Shown here: positions 26,918-35,264 of the stretch, piece by piece
How the letters are laid out: each line of letters starts with the position of its first letter
How positions within the stretch are numbered: position 1 is the first letter of the stretch
From: CAXBGS01 sp963975425
GTDB lineage: Bacteria > Planctomycetota > Planctomycetia > Pirellulales > Pirellulaceae
Length of the DNA: 64,000 nt
Assembly: GCA_963975425.1 (NCBI GenBank)
Contig: CAXBGS010000009.1
Span: forward strand, 62,001 to 126,000
Direction of reading: 5' to 3'
Notes under the pieces: generated by a model
Database searches by the model: none
What the model saw: the letters and a program-made list of their open reading frames with translations, nothing else
What the model was told of the DNA's origin: nothing
Translations under genes and position numbers: made by a program

Positions 26918-26949
26918 AACGCGAGCCGCGTTCAACCCGAGCCGCGTTC
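26918..26949. repeat. 16-bp direct repeat, two copies
   Basis: AACGCGAGCCGCGTTC (26918-26933) is followed directly by AACCCGAGCCGCGTTC (26934-26949), and a third, partial copy begins AACCCCG. The repeat lies right behind the sigma-54-like promoter of the small membrane protein, where activators often bind. Each unit is itself partly palindromic (GAACGCGG/CCGCGTTC). Confidence 0.8.
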
Positions 26950-27166
26950 AACCCCGTCCGGTGCGGCAAGTCGTACGCTTTGGCATTGCCGCCTGCAGGT
27001 TCGACGCGTCCACTTAGGATCACTCTGTACTTTGAAAGCACACTGCCTGTTTACGTAGATGGGCCTGATCACGGATGTGGGCGTCAAATTCGAATCGCCT
27101 GGTTGCCGCCGTCGCGTGGATCGTTTGCAATTCATTTGGATCTAATCGAGTTCATAAAGGGAACTG

Positions 27167-28087
27167 ATGAAAGTACTCGCCGCAATCGATCATTCCGTCC
27201 ACGGTGCCGCCGCGTTGGACTATCTCAAAGCGATGCCATGCAGTGACGCTGTGGATATTTCTCTTGTCTCCGTCTCTGCCGTGATGCCGAGTTATGACGT
27301 GGGTGGGATGGGAATGGCCGTCGAATCGCCCGAATTTATGCAGCAAGAAATAGAGCTGTTGCAGGCGCGACTCGACAAATTAGCGCATTCGATTCGAGAT
27401 GATTTTCGATCGGTCCAGACCCATGTCTCGCTGGGTTCGGCTGGCCGTGAGATCGTCCGTTTGTCCAAGGAAATGTCATCTGATCTCGTCTTGTTGGGGG
27501 CCGTCGGGCATTCAGCCATCGCCCGGGTTCTGCTGGGCAGTGTTTCCGACTACGTCGCGACGCATGCGGATTGTTCAACTCTCGTGTACCGCCCGCCCGC
27601 CGAGGCTGCTGCGGATGCCAGCCAAGCCCCGGGGCAAGAGTCATCCGAGGTCCGATCGCCTCCTCGGCGAGTCATGATCGCCATCAGTAACAATGTGACC
27701 GACGATCGATTGACAGCCTGGATCGAACGACTCGGTTTGCCCGTGACCACTCAGATTGAACTGGTGCATGTCATGGAGGTTGTCAACTTTCAGCAACAAG
27801 ACGTACTGACCAAAGCGTCCGCCTATTGGCAGGAGGCTCGGTCGGTTGCCGCCAAACTCATCGCGAAACACGAACACCGATTCCAAGCGTTGGGGTTCGA
27901 GACGATTTCCCGCTTGCTGGAATTTGATCATGCCGGGCGGGCACTGGTCGATCACGCCCAAAGCGAACGCTGCGACTTGATCATTGTCGGCGACCAGCAA
28001 GAAACGGCGTTGGAACGGATTCTTTTGGGCAGCACATCGCGTCATGTCTTGCGACATGCCAACGTCTGTGTCCTGATCTCGCGATAG
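27167..28087 (+). CDS. Tandem universal stress protein 1
   Basis: This 306-aa protein has two USP domains, residues about 1-145 and 165-305. Nucleotide-binding signatures are seen in both: LGAVGHSAIARVLLGSVSDYV in the first and GDQQETALERILLGSTSRHV in the second. The second has lost the GHSG-like turn and may not bind ATP. The ATG at 27167 follows AAAGGGAAC. It is the first of a head-to-tail run: USP, USP, VIT1-type transporter, TerB-like, MFS. It resembles the neighbouring USP at 28259, which points to an old duplication. Confidence 0.93.
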   Translation: MKVLAAIDHSVHGAAALDYLKAMPCSDAVDISLVSVSAVMPSYDVGGMGMAVESPEFMQQEIELLQARLDKLAHSIRDDFRSVQTHVSLGSAGREIVRLSKEMSSDLVLLGAVGHSAIARVLLGSVSDYVATHADCSTLVYRPPAEAAADASQAPGQESSEVRSPPRRVMIAISNNVTDDRLTAWIERLGLPVTTQIELVHVMEVVNFQQQDVLTKASAYWQEARSVAAKLIAKHEHRFQALGFETISRLLEFDHAGRALVDHAQSERCDLIIVGDQQETALERILLGSTSRHVLRHANVCVLISR

Positions 28088-28116
28088 GGACACAAACGCA
28101 CACCCATGGCTCGCTT

Positions 28117-28132
28117 TGTGCGTTTTCGCACG
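28117..28132. promoter_or_regulatory. Palindrome upstream of the second tandem USP promoter
   Basis: TGTGCGTTTTCGCACG contains a perfect GTGCG/CGCAC inverted repeat with a 4-base centre. It sits about 45 bases upstream of the sigma-54-like site at 28175 and shares TGTGCG with elements near other promoters. It is a candidate activator site. Confidence 0.42.
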
Positions 28133-28174
28133 TTTTTAAGAGGAAAGGATCGTCCGATTGCCATGGAAGCTCAA

Positions 28175-28190
28175 TGGCATTCGGTTTGCG
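28175..28190 (+). promoter_or_regulatory. Sigma-54-like promoter for the second tandem USP
   Basis: TGGCATTCGGTTTGCG has intact TGGCA and TTGC boxes with the correct spacing. The predicted start near 28201 supports translation from the ATG at 28259 and not from the upstream in-frame ATG at 28106. Confidence 0.55.
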
Positions 28191-28258
28191 TTCTCAATGG
28201 TGGAACCAAGTTTGCGTGGGAACTATTCAGCTCGTTACATCTTTCGTCGGAGCCAGTC

Positions 28259-29239
28259 ATGCGTGTCCTGCTAGCCCATGATTCGTCGCAGTATTCCAAG
28301 GCCGCAGCGGAATACTTGCTTTCGATGCCGTTCCGCAAGCCGATTGATTTGGACGTCGTCTGTGCGGTTTCACCTCCGGTGGTGGTCGATTCCGGAACGC
28401 TGGGATTGCCAACGGACTTGGGCATTTTTTTGACCGAGGAATGCGATGCGGCCCGATCGCGATTGGAAGAATCGTTTGCCCACCTGAGCAGCCCGTTCCA
28501 GTCGGTACAAACTCATGTTCCCGTCGGGCCGCCATCGACCGAATTGCTCTCCGTTGCCCAGCAGACCGATGCGGATTTGGTGGTTCTCGGCGCGGTCGGT
28601 CACTCCGCATTGCAGCGAGTTTTATTGGGCAGTGTGTCGGATTACGTCGCAACGCACAGTGATACCACGACTCTCGTCGTTCGTCCGCCGCACGATGCAA
28701 GCGTCCAGCCCAAGCTTGGCAGGATTGTGGTGGCCCTGTCGGGACGCGCCGATGATGAACGCATGATTGATTGGTTGCGCGGTTTGATGCTGCCTGCTGA
28801 TGTCGAAGTCCATCTCGTTCGCATTTTGCAGCTTCCAACGTTCTATCGCGAGGATATTCGGCAGAAGGCTTCGAATTATTGGGATGGCTTTGTCAAGGAA
28901 GCTCAGGCTCACATTTTGAAACTGGAGACCACTCTGCAAGACATGGGTTTGAACACCGAAACGCATCTGGTCAATGCCGAGCACGTGGGTGAAGGGTTGA
29001 TCAACTATGCAGAACAACACGGATGCGATCTGATCATGACCGGCGAAAGCGACAGTGGAACGCTGACTCGAGTTTTTTTAGGCAGTACATCACGTTACGT
29101 CCTGCGACATGCACAATGCAGCGTCATGATTGTGCGAGACAAGCACGTTCGCCAAGCCGTCAAGGAAAGTGCCGCGACGGAAAGTGCGACTGATGAACAT
29201 TCGAAGCCGAAGGCCGCACGCACGTGGGCCGTCATCTAA
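28259..29239 (+). CDS. Tandem universal stress protein 2
   Basis: This 326-aa protein has two USP domains. The first contains LGAVGHSALQRVLLGSVSDYV and the second TGESDSGTLTRVFLGSTSRYV. It is close in layout to the USP at 27167 but has a longer, charged C-terminal tail. The ATG at 28259 is chosen for three reasons: the USP fold begins there (MRVLLAHDSS), a GGAG precedes it, and the likely promoter lies inside the longer frame. Its stop overlaps the start of the following VIT1-type gene (TAATG), so the two are translationally coupled. Confidence 0.92.
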   Translation: MRVLLAHDSSQYSKAAAEYLLSMPFRKPIDLDVVCAVSPPVVVDSGTLGLPTDLGIFLTEECDAARSRLEESFAHLSSPFQSVQTHVPVGPPSTELLSVAQQTDADLVVLGAVGHSALQRVLLGSVSDYVATHSDTTTLVVRPPHDASVQPKLGRIVVALSGRADDERMIDWLRGLMLPADVEVHLVRILQLPTFYREDIRQKASNYWDGFVKEAQAHILKLETTLQDMGLNTETHLVNAEHVGEGLINYAEQHGCDLIMTGESDSGTLTRVFLGSTSRYVLRHAQCSVMIVRDKHVRQAVKESAATESATDEHSKPKAARTWAVI

Positions 29240-30024
29240 TGCTGAAACGAAAGCAGGGTGCCGAATCGGGCGACATGTTTGGGCGTGAGCATTTGGCGGC
29301 CGAGCATTCCGCTCGCAAGATTCGTCAAAGACTTAGTGAGGGGCACCGGCCGGACTATTTGCCGGACTTTATCTACGGCGCCATCGATGGAACGGTGACG
29401 ACATTTGCGGTTGTCTCGGGGGTCGCTGGCGCCGAGCTTTCATCCAGTATTGTGATCGTGCTTGGTCTGGCGAACTTGGTCGGTGACGGTTTCAGTATGG
29501 CCGCGAGTAACTATTTGGGAACTCGCGTGGAAAAGCAACTGCAAGCCAAAGCACGTGAGCGCGAATCGCGGGAAATCGACGGTTACCCCGAAGGTGAACG
29601 AGAAGAAATACGTCAGATTTACGCGGCAAAAGGATTCGGCGGCAGTGATTTAGAACGAGCCGTCGAGATCATTACATCCGACAAGCAACGTTGGATCGAC
29701 ACAATGCTGACGGACGAAATAGGACTCAGCTTGACCGAACGTTCACCGCTGCGCGCGGCATCGGCCACGATGTTTGCGTTTCTCTTGATCGGCTTTATTC
29801 CCTTGTGCCCCTTCCTCATCAACACGGCAACGCCGGGGCTAATCGATCGGACCTATTTGGTCAGTTGTGTGCTGACCGGATTCGCTTTCTTTTTTGTCGG
29901 CGCCGTGAAGTCGCGGTTTGTCAATCAATCTTGGATCGGGTCCGGCTTGGAAACTCTCGCACTTGGGGGATCGGCGGCCGCTCTGGCCTATTTTGTGGGA
30001 ATGTCGCTGCGAGGGTTGGTCTAG
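29239..30024 (+). CDS. VIT1/CCC1-family iron or manganese transporter
   Basis: This 261-aa membrane protein of the VIT1/CCC1 family has IYGAIDGTVTTFAVVSG for the first helix, VLGLANLVGDGFSMAASNY for the second, and three more helices in the last third. The charged stretch ESREIDGYPEGEREEI in the middle matches the cytoplasmic metal-binding domain, whose Glu residues catch Fe2+ or Mn2+. Family members move these metals across membranes, in bacteria mostly outwards. Its ATG at 29239 shares bases with the USP stop codon. Iron handling fits an oxygen-limitation response, when Fe2+ becomes abundant. Confidence 0.88.
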   Translation: MLKRKQGAESGDMFGREHLAAEHSARKIRQRLSEGHRPDYLPDFIYGAIDGTVTTFAVVSGVAGAELSSSIVIVLGLANLVGDGFSMAASNYLGTRVEKQLQAKARERESREIDGYPEGEREEIRQIYAAKGFGGSDLERAVEIITSDKQRWIDTMLTDEIGLSLTERSPLRAASATMFAFLLIGFIPLCPFLINTATPGLIDRTYLVSCVLTGFAFFFVGAVKSRFVNQSWIGSGLETLALGGSAAALAYFVGMSLRGLV

Positions 30025-30095
30025 CAAGGGAATTCTGCGTTGTTTCATATCACTTTGTTTTCAAGATTCTTACTATCAATCCAAGAGAGGTCGGC

Positions 30096-30662
30096 ATGTT
30101 CGAGACTGATGCACTGCACAAACGCGGTAAAGCACTGGAGGACGAGTTTTTCCATCGCGTCGATGAAGAACTGCGCGCCAAGATCCGTCAACAGGTGCAA
30201 CGTGAGACCACAAGAGAAACCTTGGCTGCGTTAACGGGTTTCACCGACGACGATTTGTTGGACCATTTGGTCGAAGCGAATTTTGAGGCATCCACGATCG
30301 CCGCATTGGCGCTGGTACCACTGGTGTGGGTCGCCTGGGCCGATGGCAAAGTGACGCCAAAAGAACGACAGGCGGTGATCCACGCGTCACTGAAACGAGG
30401 ACTCGAAAATCAGCCGACCGCGCTGCACTTGGTCGAAGAATGGATGGCAAAGCGACCGCCCGATTCGTTGTGGGACTTGTGGGTGGAGTACGCACGAGCC
30501 ATCGACGATAGCTTGTCGCCGGCGACCGCGAAAATGTTGTCGACCGTGATTCTCAATCAAGCGACTGCCGTGGCAACCGCCGCGGGAACCAGGCTGGGAC
30601 GTAACAAGATCAGCGAGCCGGAAAGGAAGATTCTCGATGAGATCGCTGCGTGCATCGGTTAG
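30096..30662 (+). CDS. TerB-like uncharacterised protein, paralogue 1
   Basis: This 188-aa soluble helical protein has no firm family name. The central part (LVPLVWVAWADGKVTPKERQ) looks like the TerB tellurite-resistance fold, where an acidic loop after an AWADG-type helix is typical. The protein at 53621 is a clear paralogue: LFPLVLVAWAED matches LVPLVWVAWADG, and both continue with a K(R)xPP segment. Both genes sit beside USP genes. The ATG at 30096 follows AAGAGAGG. It lies between the VIT1-type and MFS genes and is probably in their operon. Function unknown. Confidence 0.75.
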   Translation: MFETDALHKRGKALEDEFFHRVDEELRAKIRQQVQRETTRETLAALTGFTDDDLLDHLVEANFEASTIAALALVPLVWVAWADGKVTPKERQAVIHASLKRGLENQPTALHLVEEWMAKRPPDSLWDLWVEYARAIDDSLSPATAKMLSTVILNQATAVATAAGTRLGRNKISEPERKILDEIAACIG

Positions 30663-30689
30663 CCTGGCCGGTGGTAGGTCTGGTCAGTT

Positions 30690-32069
30690 GTGACGCACCC
30701 GATTTTCAGGCGCGATGTGTTTTGTTGGGCGTCATACGACTGGGCCAACAGTGCCTATACGACGTTGGTGATCACTGTCTGTGTTGCCTATATTCAACGC
30801 GTCGTCTTTCCCGTCGCGCAGTGGGGATCAACGGGCGCCGTCCTTTGGGCATGGAGCATCTCACTGTCGATGCTTTTGGGCGCGATTCTGTCGCCCATCG
30901 TCGGCGCGATCGCCGACGCCCGCGGAAGCAAACGCGTCTGGTTAGGTGCCACCGCGTTGAGCGGATCGGCGGCATCGATTTTGTTGGCCGCCGTTCCGCC
31001 AAGCATGTACGTGTTGGTGGTGATACTGTTTGTCTTTGCGAATCTGATGCTGGAATTATCGTTGGGATTCTACAACGGTTTTTTGCCAGAGATCGTCGAC
31101 GAGAAAGAGATGAACACCGTATCGGCGTGGGGCTACGGATTGGGATATGTCGGCGGTGGAATCGCATTGGCGATTGCGATGGCGATTCTGCATTTCGGCG
31201 AAACATTCGGGCTGGAAACAATGTCCGGACGGTTGCGGTGTTCGTTGATGATGATGGGATTGTGGTGGGGCATCTTTTCTTTGCCTGCGATTGTCATGCT
31301 GCGCGATCGGCCACGCCAATCCAGAGCGGCGAACGGGTTACCGGTGAAAGAGCCATTATTCATAGGAGAATCGGCCACAGAGGGATCGACCACCGTTGGA
31401 TCGACCACCGTTAAATCGACTACGGGGGTAATGTTCACTGCGAGATCGGCGATCGCTTCGGCGATGCGGACGTTCCGTTCGCTGCCGGCCCATCCGGCGC
31501 TCGCTTGGTTCTTGCTCAGCTTTCTCTTTTACAATGACGGCATCCAAACCATCATCAGCCAGGCGTCGACATTCGCACTGCACGAACTGTCGTTTCCCGA
31601 GTCCGAATTGATGGCCGTCATACTGATGATTCAGTTGTTGGCGTTGCCCGGTGCCGTTGGGATTGGTAAATGCGCTGACGTCCTGGGCATGAAACCGACG
31701 CTGATGGTCACACTGATCATTTGGATCGTCGTGCTATGCGCCGCGCTGCTGGTATCGGACAAACGAGGGTTCTGGTTGATGGCGGCTGTGATCGCATTTG
31801 TGTTGGGTGGGACTCAGTCGGTCAGTCGATCTTTGATGGCGGTGATGACCCCCGAGCATCAAAGCGCCGAATATTTCGGGTTCTTTAATTTGTCGGGCAA
31901 GGCGACCAGCTTTATCGGCACTTTCTTGTTTGGGGCAATCGTGGCAGTCACTGGAAGTTCGCGACTGGCGATTTTCGGTTTGCTGCCTTTGTTCGTGGTC
32001 GGCATCTTGTTGTTGTCAAGAGTTAGAGCACCCGACACAAACGTCCCCAAGACAAGCAAGCTGCCATAG
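30690..32069 (+). CDS. UMF1/Atg22-type MFS transporter
   Basis: This 459-aa membrane protein of the major facilitator superfamily has the signature of the UMF1 (vacuole effluxer Atg22-like) family near the N-terminus: CWASYDWANSAYTTLVI. About 12 hydrophobic helices can be placed. The central loop between helices 6 and 7 contains a threefold GSTTV repeat (residues about 232-246) that is probably disordered. Eukaryotic Atg22 exports amino acids from vacuoles; bacterial substrates are not known. The start is a GTG at 30690, 27 bases after the TerB-like gene, so it probably ends this operon. It converges with the DHODH-like gene. Confidence 0.87.
   Translation: MTHPIFRRDVFCWASYDWANSAYTTLVITVCVAYIQRVVFPVAQWGSTGAVLWAWSISLSMLLGAILSPIVGAIADARGSKRVWLGATALSGSAASILLAAVPPSMYVLVVILFVFANLMLELSLGFYNGFLPEIVDEKEMNTVSAWGYGLGYVGGGIALAIAMAILHFGETFGLETMSGRLRCSLMMMGLWWGIFSLPAIVMLRDRPRQSRAANGLPVKEPLFIGESATEGSTTVGSTTVKSTTGVMFTARSAIASAMRTFRSLPAHPALAWFLLSFLFYNDGIQTIISQASTFALHELSFPESELMAVILMIQLLALPGAVGIGKCADVLGMKPTLMVTLIIWIVVLCAALLVSDKRGFWLMAAVIAFVLGGTQSVSRSLMAVMTPEHQSAEYFGFFNLSGKATSFIGTFLFGAIVAVTGSSRLAIFGLLPLFVVGILLLSRVRAPDTNVPKTSKLP
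31383..31427. repeat. 15-bp tandem repeat inside the MFS gene
   Basis: Two identical 15-bp units, GGATCGACCACCGTT, at 31383-31397 and 31398-31412, are followed by a degenerate third. They encode GSTTV-GSTTV-KSTTG in the central cytoplasmic loop, so the frame is preserved. Confidence 0.85.
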
Positions 32070-32092
32070 CAACTTGCTTCGCGGTGCGTGCA

Positions 32093-33136
32093 TCAGTATT
32101 TGTGGCCGTACGCATCGCCGACTTCGCGAACAGGCACCGGCGTCGGATCGATATAGTGATCCGAACGTGTCAGCGGATCGACATATTCCAGTCGCATGCG
32201 ACGTTCAGAGGTGAAATCAACCGACGGCCTCGCACTTTTCAATTCTTGCAAAGATCGGAAAGGGCTGGTGTCCAAGTACCATCGAATGCCTTCGACGATT
32301 CTGTGCACGGCGTTAGGGCCTTCGCGATAGATCTCGGAAGTCACCATTGCTGCATCGGCGCCGGCGATCATCGACTTGATTGCGTCTTCGGACGAACGAA
32401 CGCCTCCGCTGGCGGCGATGGATAAGTCCAATCCGCCCGTTCGCGTCCGTACGATGCCTTCCAAGATTCGTCCGATCGAGTCGACCGGTGATAGTTCCCA
32501 ACGAATCGTCCAGTGCATTCGTTCGATACAAACATCCCAATGTGGCATGTGTGTGAACAGCACCAAACCGTCAGCGCCGGCGTTTTGCAACTTGTGGGCG
32601 ATCGACGACAGGTTTGTGAATTGCTGGTTCAATTTGACGGCGATCGGAATGTTGATCAAGTCGCGAGTACGCCGAACGATCTCACACAACTGTTCTTCGA
32701 CCTGATCGGCGGTCTGCTCGGGTGTCGCAACGACAGGTTGCCAATTGATCTCTAAGCCGTCCGCGCCGCTGTCTTCGATTTCTTTGGTGTAGTGGATCCA
32801 GTCGCCTGAGATGCCACCATTGATGCTGCCAAAGATGGGAACCGGGTAATTGGCTTTCAAGTGCCGAATGGTTCGCAAGTAGTTTTCAACGCCACCGTTG
32901 TATTTGTCGTGTTGCGGCTGGTATCCACTTTTCTCAATCGCTGCGAGCGGATCATCGTATTTCATCCGTGCGTAAACGATTTGTTCTTCCAGCACCGACG
33001 GCAATACGACTGCACCGGCACCGGCGTCAATCAACTGACGTACCAGTTCTGGTTCGATCGTCAGCGGACACGAGCCCACGATGATTGGTGACTTTAATTC
33101 CAGCCCCAGGTAGTGGGTGGTTAAATCAGAGGACAT
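32093..33136 (-). CDS. Dihydroorotate dehydrogenase-like flavoprotein
   Basis: This 347-aa TIM-barrel protein is related to class 1 dihydroorotate dehydrogenases. Visible features are the N-terminal LGLELKSPIIVGSCPL, the substrate-side segment FGSINGGISGDW, VKLNQQF, and the FMN-phosphate region IAASGGVRSSEDAIKSMIAGADA. It belongs to a DHODH-like branch often seen beside redox enzymes and is probably not the pyrimidine enzyme: no pyr genes are near, and the usual active-site region is changed. The real substrate is unknown. It is divergent from the isoprenylcysteine methyltransferase gene. A weak sigma-54-like sequence is at 33275-33291. Confidence 0.82.
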   Translation of the reverse strand: MSSDLTTHYLGLELKSPIIVGSCPLTIEPELVRQLIDAGAGAVVLPSVLEEQIVYARMKYDDPLAAIEKSGYQPQHDKYNGGVENYLRTIRHLKANYPVPIFGSINGGISGDWIHYTKEIEDSGADGLEINWQPVVATPEQTADQVEEQLCEIVRRTRDLINIPIAVKLNQQFTNLSSIAHKLQNAGADGLVLFTHMPHWDVCIERMHWTIRWELSPVDSIGRILEGIVRTRTGGLDLSIAASGGVRSSEDAIKSMIAGADAAMVTSEIYREGPNAVHRIVEGIRWYLDTSPFRSLQELKSARPSVDFTSERRMRLEYVDPLTRSDHYIDPTPVPVREVGDAYGHKY

Positions 33137-33274
33137 GACGAATCCCGCTGTATCGAGTTGGTTGGCCGAATCGGACGAACGAATCGGATAAGCACGGAGG
33201 AGTGGTCGGATGCAAGCAAGAAAAAGCTTTCGAATCGGAAGCCGTTTCCATGCGAGTATCAGAACAATTAATCA

Positions 33275-33291
33275 AGCAAACGATGTACCGA
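33275..33291 (-). promoter_or_regulatory. Weak sigma-54-like site upstream of the DHODH-like gene
   Basis: Minus-strand TCGGTACATCGTTTGCT has GG and TTGCT at the right spacing but several mismatches in the -24 box. It would give a leader of about 125 bases. Confidence 0.3.
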
Positions 33292-33435
33292 TCACATACT
33301 CTAGGGGCGGCAATCTCGATCAAACGCGATCGCGCTGTCACGATCCGGTACAAATTTGCCAGCGGATCGGATTCGCACCAACGCTGTCCGTTCGGTCCAT
33401 TCACGCCTCCCTACTTTGCGATCAACTTGCCGAGA

Positions 33436-33873
33436 ATGACTTCCATGGTTTTATGGTTCCTTGTCATCGCTCAGTTCGCCCTGGCAGCGTTACTTGTGCT
33501 GTCCGCGCCCTGGTCTGCAGATTCGTGGACGGCGTGGTTATGCGGCATGCCCGGGGTCGGACTCGCGGTTTGGGCTTGGCTGACGATGGGACTGCGTCAA
33601 ATACGCGTCCATCCGTCGCCAGTGGAAACGACACGTTTGATCACTTCGGGGCCGTACGCCATTGTACGGCACCCGATGTACACCGGATTGCTTTGGTTCA
33701 CGGCCGCATTGTTGCCGTTAGGATTCACCGGGTGGCGGCTGATCGCATGGTTCACGCTGGTCGGTGTGCTGGTCGCAAAATTGTCTTTCGAAGAACGCGA
33801 AATGGCGAAACGCTTTCCAGGTTACATCGAATACCAAGAACGCGTGTCTCGTTTGATTCCCTATGTGTGGTGA
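33436..33873 (+). CDS. Isoprenylcysteine carboxyl methyltransferase-like membrane protein
   Basis: This small membrane methyltransferase of about 145 aa has several hydrophobic helices and the ICMT/PEMT SAM-binding signature near the C-terminus: GPYAIVRHPMYTGLL, then FEEREMAKRFPGYIEYQERV. Bacterial members methylate unknown small molecules or lipids. I chose the ATG at 33436 because the membrane part begins right after it; the frame is open to 33202 but that part has no hydrophobic or conserved content. A second ATG at 33445 is also possible. It converges with the CBS gene. Confidence 0.82.
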   Translation: MTSMVLWFLVIAQFALAALLVLSAPWSADSWTAWLCGMPGVGLAVWAWLTMGLRQIRVHPSPVETTRLITSGPYAIVRHPMYTGLLWFTAALLPLGFTGWRLIAWFTLVGVLVAKLSFEEREMAKRFPGYIEYQERVSRLIPYVW

Positions 33874-33953
33874 CGCACGGTCGTATGTGCACTTTGCTGC
33901 CGTTGGCACATCGCCGTGGGGCGGCGGCCGGACATCGAATGATGGCGAACGGC

Positions 33954-34424
33954 CTAGTCCACCATCGCTGCAGTAAATCGCACAAAATCGTCCGCGGACA
34001 ACATGCCCAGCGGTTCGTGATCGGTCGCGACGGCCAAATGGCTGATTTTTGATTCGGTCATCAGCCTTGCCGCTGCTCGCATCGATTGGTCCGGGTGAAT
34101 CGTGCGAACGTTTTCGCTCATTAGCGATGTCACCTTGTCGCTTCCCAATCGCTGTTGAATCAGGTCGATGGCCCACATGCAATCGTCGTAATGGGGGTAA
34201 TTGCTTTCGAGAAGCTTGTCTGTCGAAAGTACCGTGCGCGCAAGATCGCCCAGCGTTACGATGCCGATGACTTGTCCTTGCGGGTCGATCACCGGAGTGG
34301 ACGAGACATTTTCCTGCTTCATGATCTCTAGAACGTCTCGCACCGTGGATTCTTGGTTCGCGGTGCGTAACGGTGCCGACATCCAGTCTCGAACCGGCGA
34401 TTCGGTCACGGCGGTGTTGGTCAT
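33954..34424 (-). CDS. CBS-domain pair protein
   Basis: This 156-aa protein is made of two CBS domains, residues about 12-65 (VRDWMSAPLRTANQESTVRD with SSTPVIDPQGQVIGIVTLGDL) and about 100-152 (MSENVRTIHPDQSMRAAARL with KISHLAVATDHEPLGMLSADD). CBS pairs bind adenine nucleotides and report energy or redox state. The ATG at 34424 overlaps the stop of the cytochrome gene as ATGA, so the two are made together. Stand-alone CBS proteins are part of hypoxia regulons elsewhere, for example Rv2626c of mycobacteria. Confidence 0.9.
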   Translation of the reverse strand: MTNTAVTESPVRDWMSAPLRTANQESTVRDVLEIMKQENVSSTPVIDPQGQVIGIVTLGDLARTVLSTDKLLESNYPHYDDCMWAIDLIQQRLGSDKVTSLMSENVRTIHPDQSMRAAARLMTESKISHLAVATDHEPLGMLSADDFVRFTAAMVD

Positions 34425-34906
34425 TGTTCGCTCGCTTTCGTCGTGTCGGTTTTTTGGACGGCGGACCCGATAATCTCGGGTGTCCGCAGCGTTTGGTGAC
34501 AATTGACACAACTGATCGTCAATTGATTAAATGCCAGCGTTACGCCCGGCAAATTTCGGTTATCCGCTTGTCGAATCATTTCGTTGCAAACCCGCTGAAA
34601 CGTTTGTACTTGTGCACGGTATTCGGGGTTTCGCTTACGAATGAAACCTTCGACCTTGTTCAATCTTCCCAGATGCCGCGCCGCGTCACCGATCGTGGCG
34701 AAATCGGCTGACGCAAGACCACGCAAAATCTCTTGCGCATGGTCCATTTTCTTTTGCATCCAAAAACTGGTTGGCTCGTCCTGGGTTTGATCTGCGGACA
34801 CGGTCGTGCCGGCGGCAGGCGGCTGGGCGTCATGTTTCGTGGGGGCCTGAGCATTCGTCGCGGACGAAAACGAAAACACCAAGACAAGTATCGCGAAAAC
34901 ACGCAT
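34421..34906 (-). CDS. Secreted monohaem c-type cytochrome, class II-like, copy 1
   Basis: This 161-aa protein begins with a clear signal peptide (MRVFAILVLVFSFSSATNAQA) and has one haem-binding motif, CVNCH, near the C-terminus after a long all-helical region. A C-terminal single CxxCH behind a helical bundle is the layout of class II cytochromes such as cytochrome c prime, which bind NO or carry electrons. The ATG at 34906 has AAGGA about 8 bases upstream; the frame upstream to 35449 is not coding. A paralogue is encoded at 50919-51341. It is cotranscribed with the CBS gene. Confidence 0.85.
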   Translation of the reverse strand: MRVFAILVLVFSFSSATNAQAPTKHDAQPPAAGTTVSADQTQDEPTSFWMQKKMDHAQEILRGLASADFATIGDAARHLGRLNKVEGFIRKRNPEYRAQVQTFQRVCNEMIRQADNRNLPGVTLAFNQLTISCVNCHQTLRTPEIIGSAVQKTDTTKASEQ

Positions 34907-35077
34907 CAGAGAATCCTTCGGTAAAGTTTTGCTGAAATCGCGGCACCGTGTACGCGCCATCGAGCGACAACGTACTCTCCATTCGTGCAGCCGAGCACGT
35001 TGCTGTGCCGTGACGCACACTCGCAATTGGCGTGGCCAATCACGAGTTGCGATTACTGCAACGTGCACAAGCTGTTC

Positions 35078-35092
35078 CAAGCGTGACGCTTG
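35078..35092. promoter_or_regulatory. Perfect palindrome upstream of the hemerythrin promoter
   Basis: CAAGCGTGACGCTTG is a perfect inverted repeat with 6-base arms around TGA. It lies about 96 bases upstream of the sigma-54-like site at 35188, a typical enhancer distance. Confidence 0.4.
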
Positions 35093-35187
35093 TCCGAAAG
35101 CCGGCGGGGCAGGGCAGTGCAGGGGATTCGCGGATTCGATTCGCATGGTCGTCAGGTGTTGGGCGGGCTGCAGACTTTCGACTGTCG

Positions 35188-35204
35188 TTGGCACCTCATT
35201 TGCG
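35188..35204 (+). promoter_or_regulatory. Sigma-54-like promoter for hemerythrin and probably crp-hydB
   Basis: TTGGCACCTCATTTGCG has perfect TTGGCAC and TTGC boxes at exact spacing. The predicted start near 35215 is 50 bases before the hemerythrin ATG at 35265. As no other promoter is evident before 35889, it may also serve the CRP-like and hydrogenase beta genes. Confidence 0.62.
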
Positions 35205-35264
35205 TTTCGAACCCAACTGCAAGAGTTCTTCGTGTCACAAGTCTCGCAATGTCCGGAGCAAGCG

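Larger units (their letters stand above)
26792..27166. other. Divergent region between the small membrane protein and a USP gene
   Basis: This gap of 375 bases holds the minus-strand sigma-54-like site at 26894-26910 and two copies of a 16-bp repeat. A plus-strand TTTGGCATTGCCGCCTGCA near 26980 has one base too many between its boxes to count as a standard sigma-54 promoter. I see no gene in it. Confidence 0.45.
34907..35264. other. Divergent region between cytochrome and hemerythrin genes
   Basis: This gap of 358 bases holds the strong plus-strand sigma-54-like site at 35188-35204 and a perfect palindrome at 35078-35092. I find no good sigma-54 site for the cytochrome gene on the minus strand (one candidate has a spacing error of one base). 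No gene is seen. Confidence 0.5.

Noticed and set aside
26970..27000. Possible sigma-54 promoter for the USP at 27167 (TTTGGCATTGCCGCCTGCA)
   Set aside because: The distance between the boxes is one base too long, and the leader would be long; not counted.
29691..30095. Upstream extension of the first TerB-like gene
   Set aside because: It overlaps the VIT1-type coding sequence in another frame; an AAGAGAGG ribosome site precedes the ATG at 30096.
30650..31414. 254-codon plus-strand frame in the MFS gene
   Set aside because: Out of frame with the clear UMF1 protein; the Arg/Gly-rich peptide is a shadow.
33210..34052. 280-codon plus-strand frame over the methyltransferase and CBS genes
   Set aside because: The ICMT motifs are in another frame and the CBS motifs on the other strand; this frame shows no domain.
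33718..34509. 263-codon minus-strand frame in the same region
   Set aside because: It is out of frame with the convincing CBS protein and is Arg/His-rich without any motif.
34929..35264. N-terminal extension of the hemerythrin frame
   Set aside because: It is Cys/Arg-rich, contains the sigma-54-like promoter and palindrome, and lies upstream of a good ribosome site and ATG at 35265.
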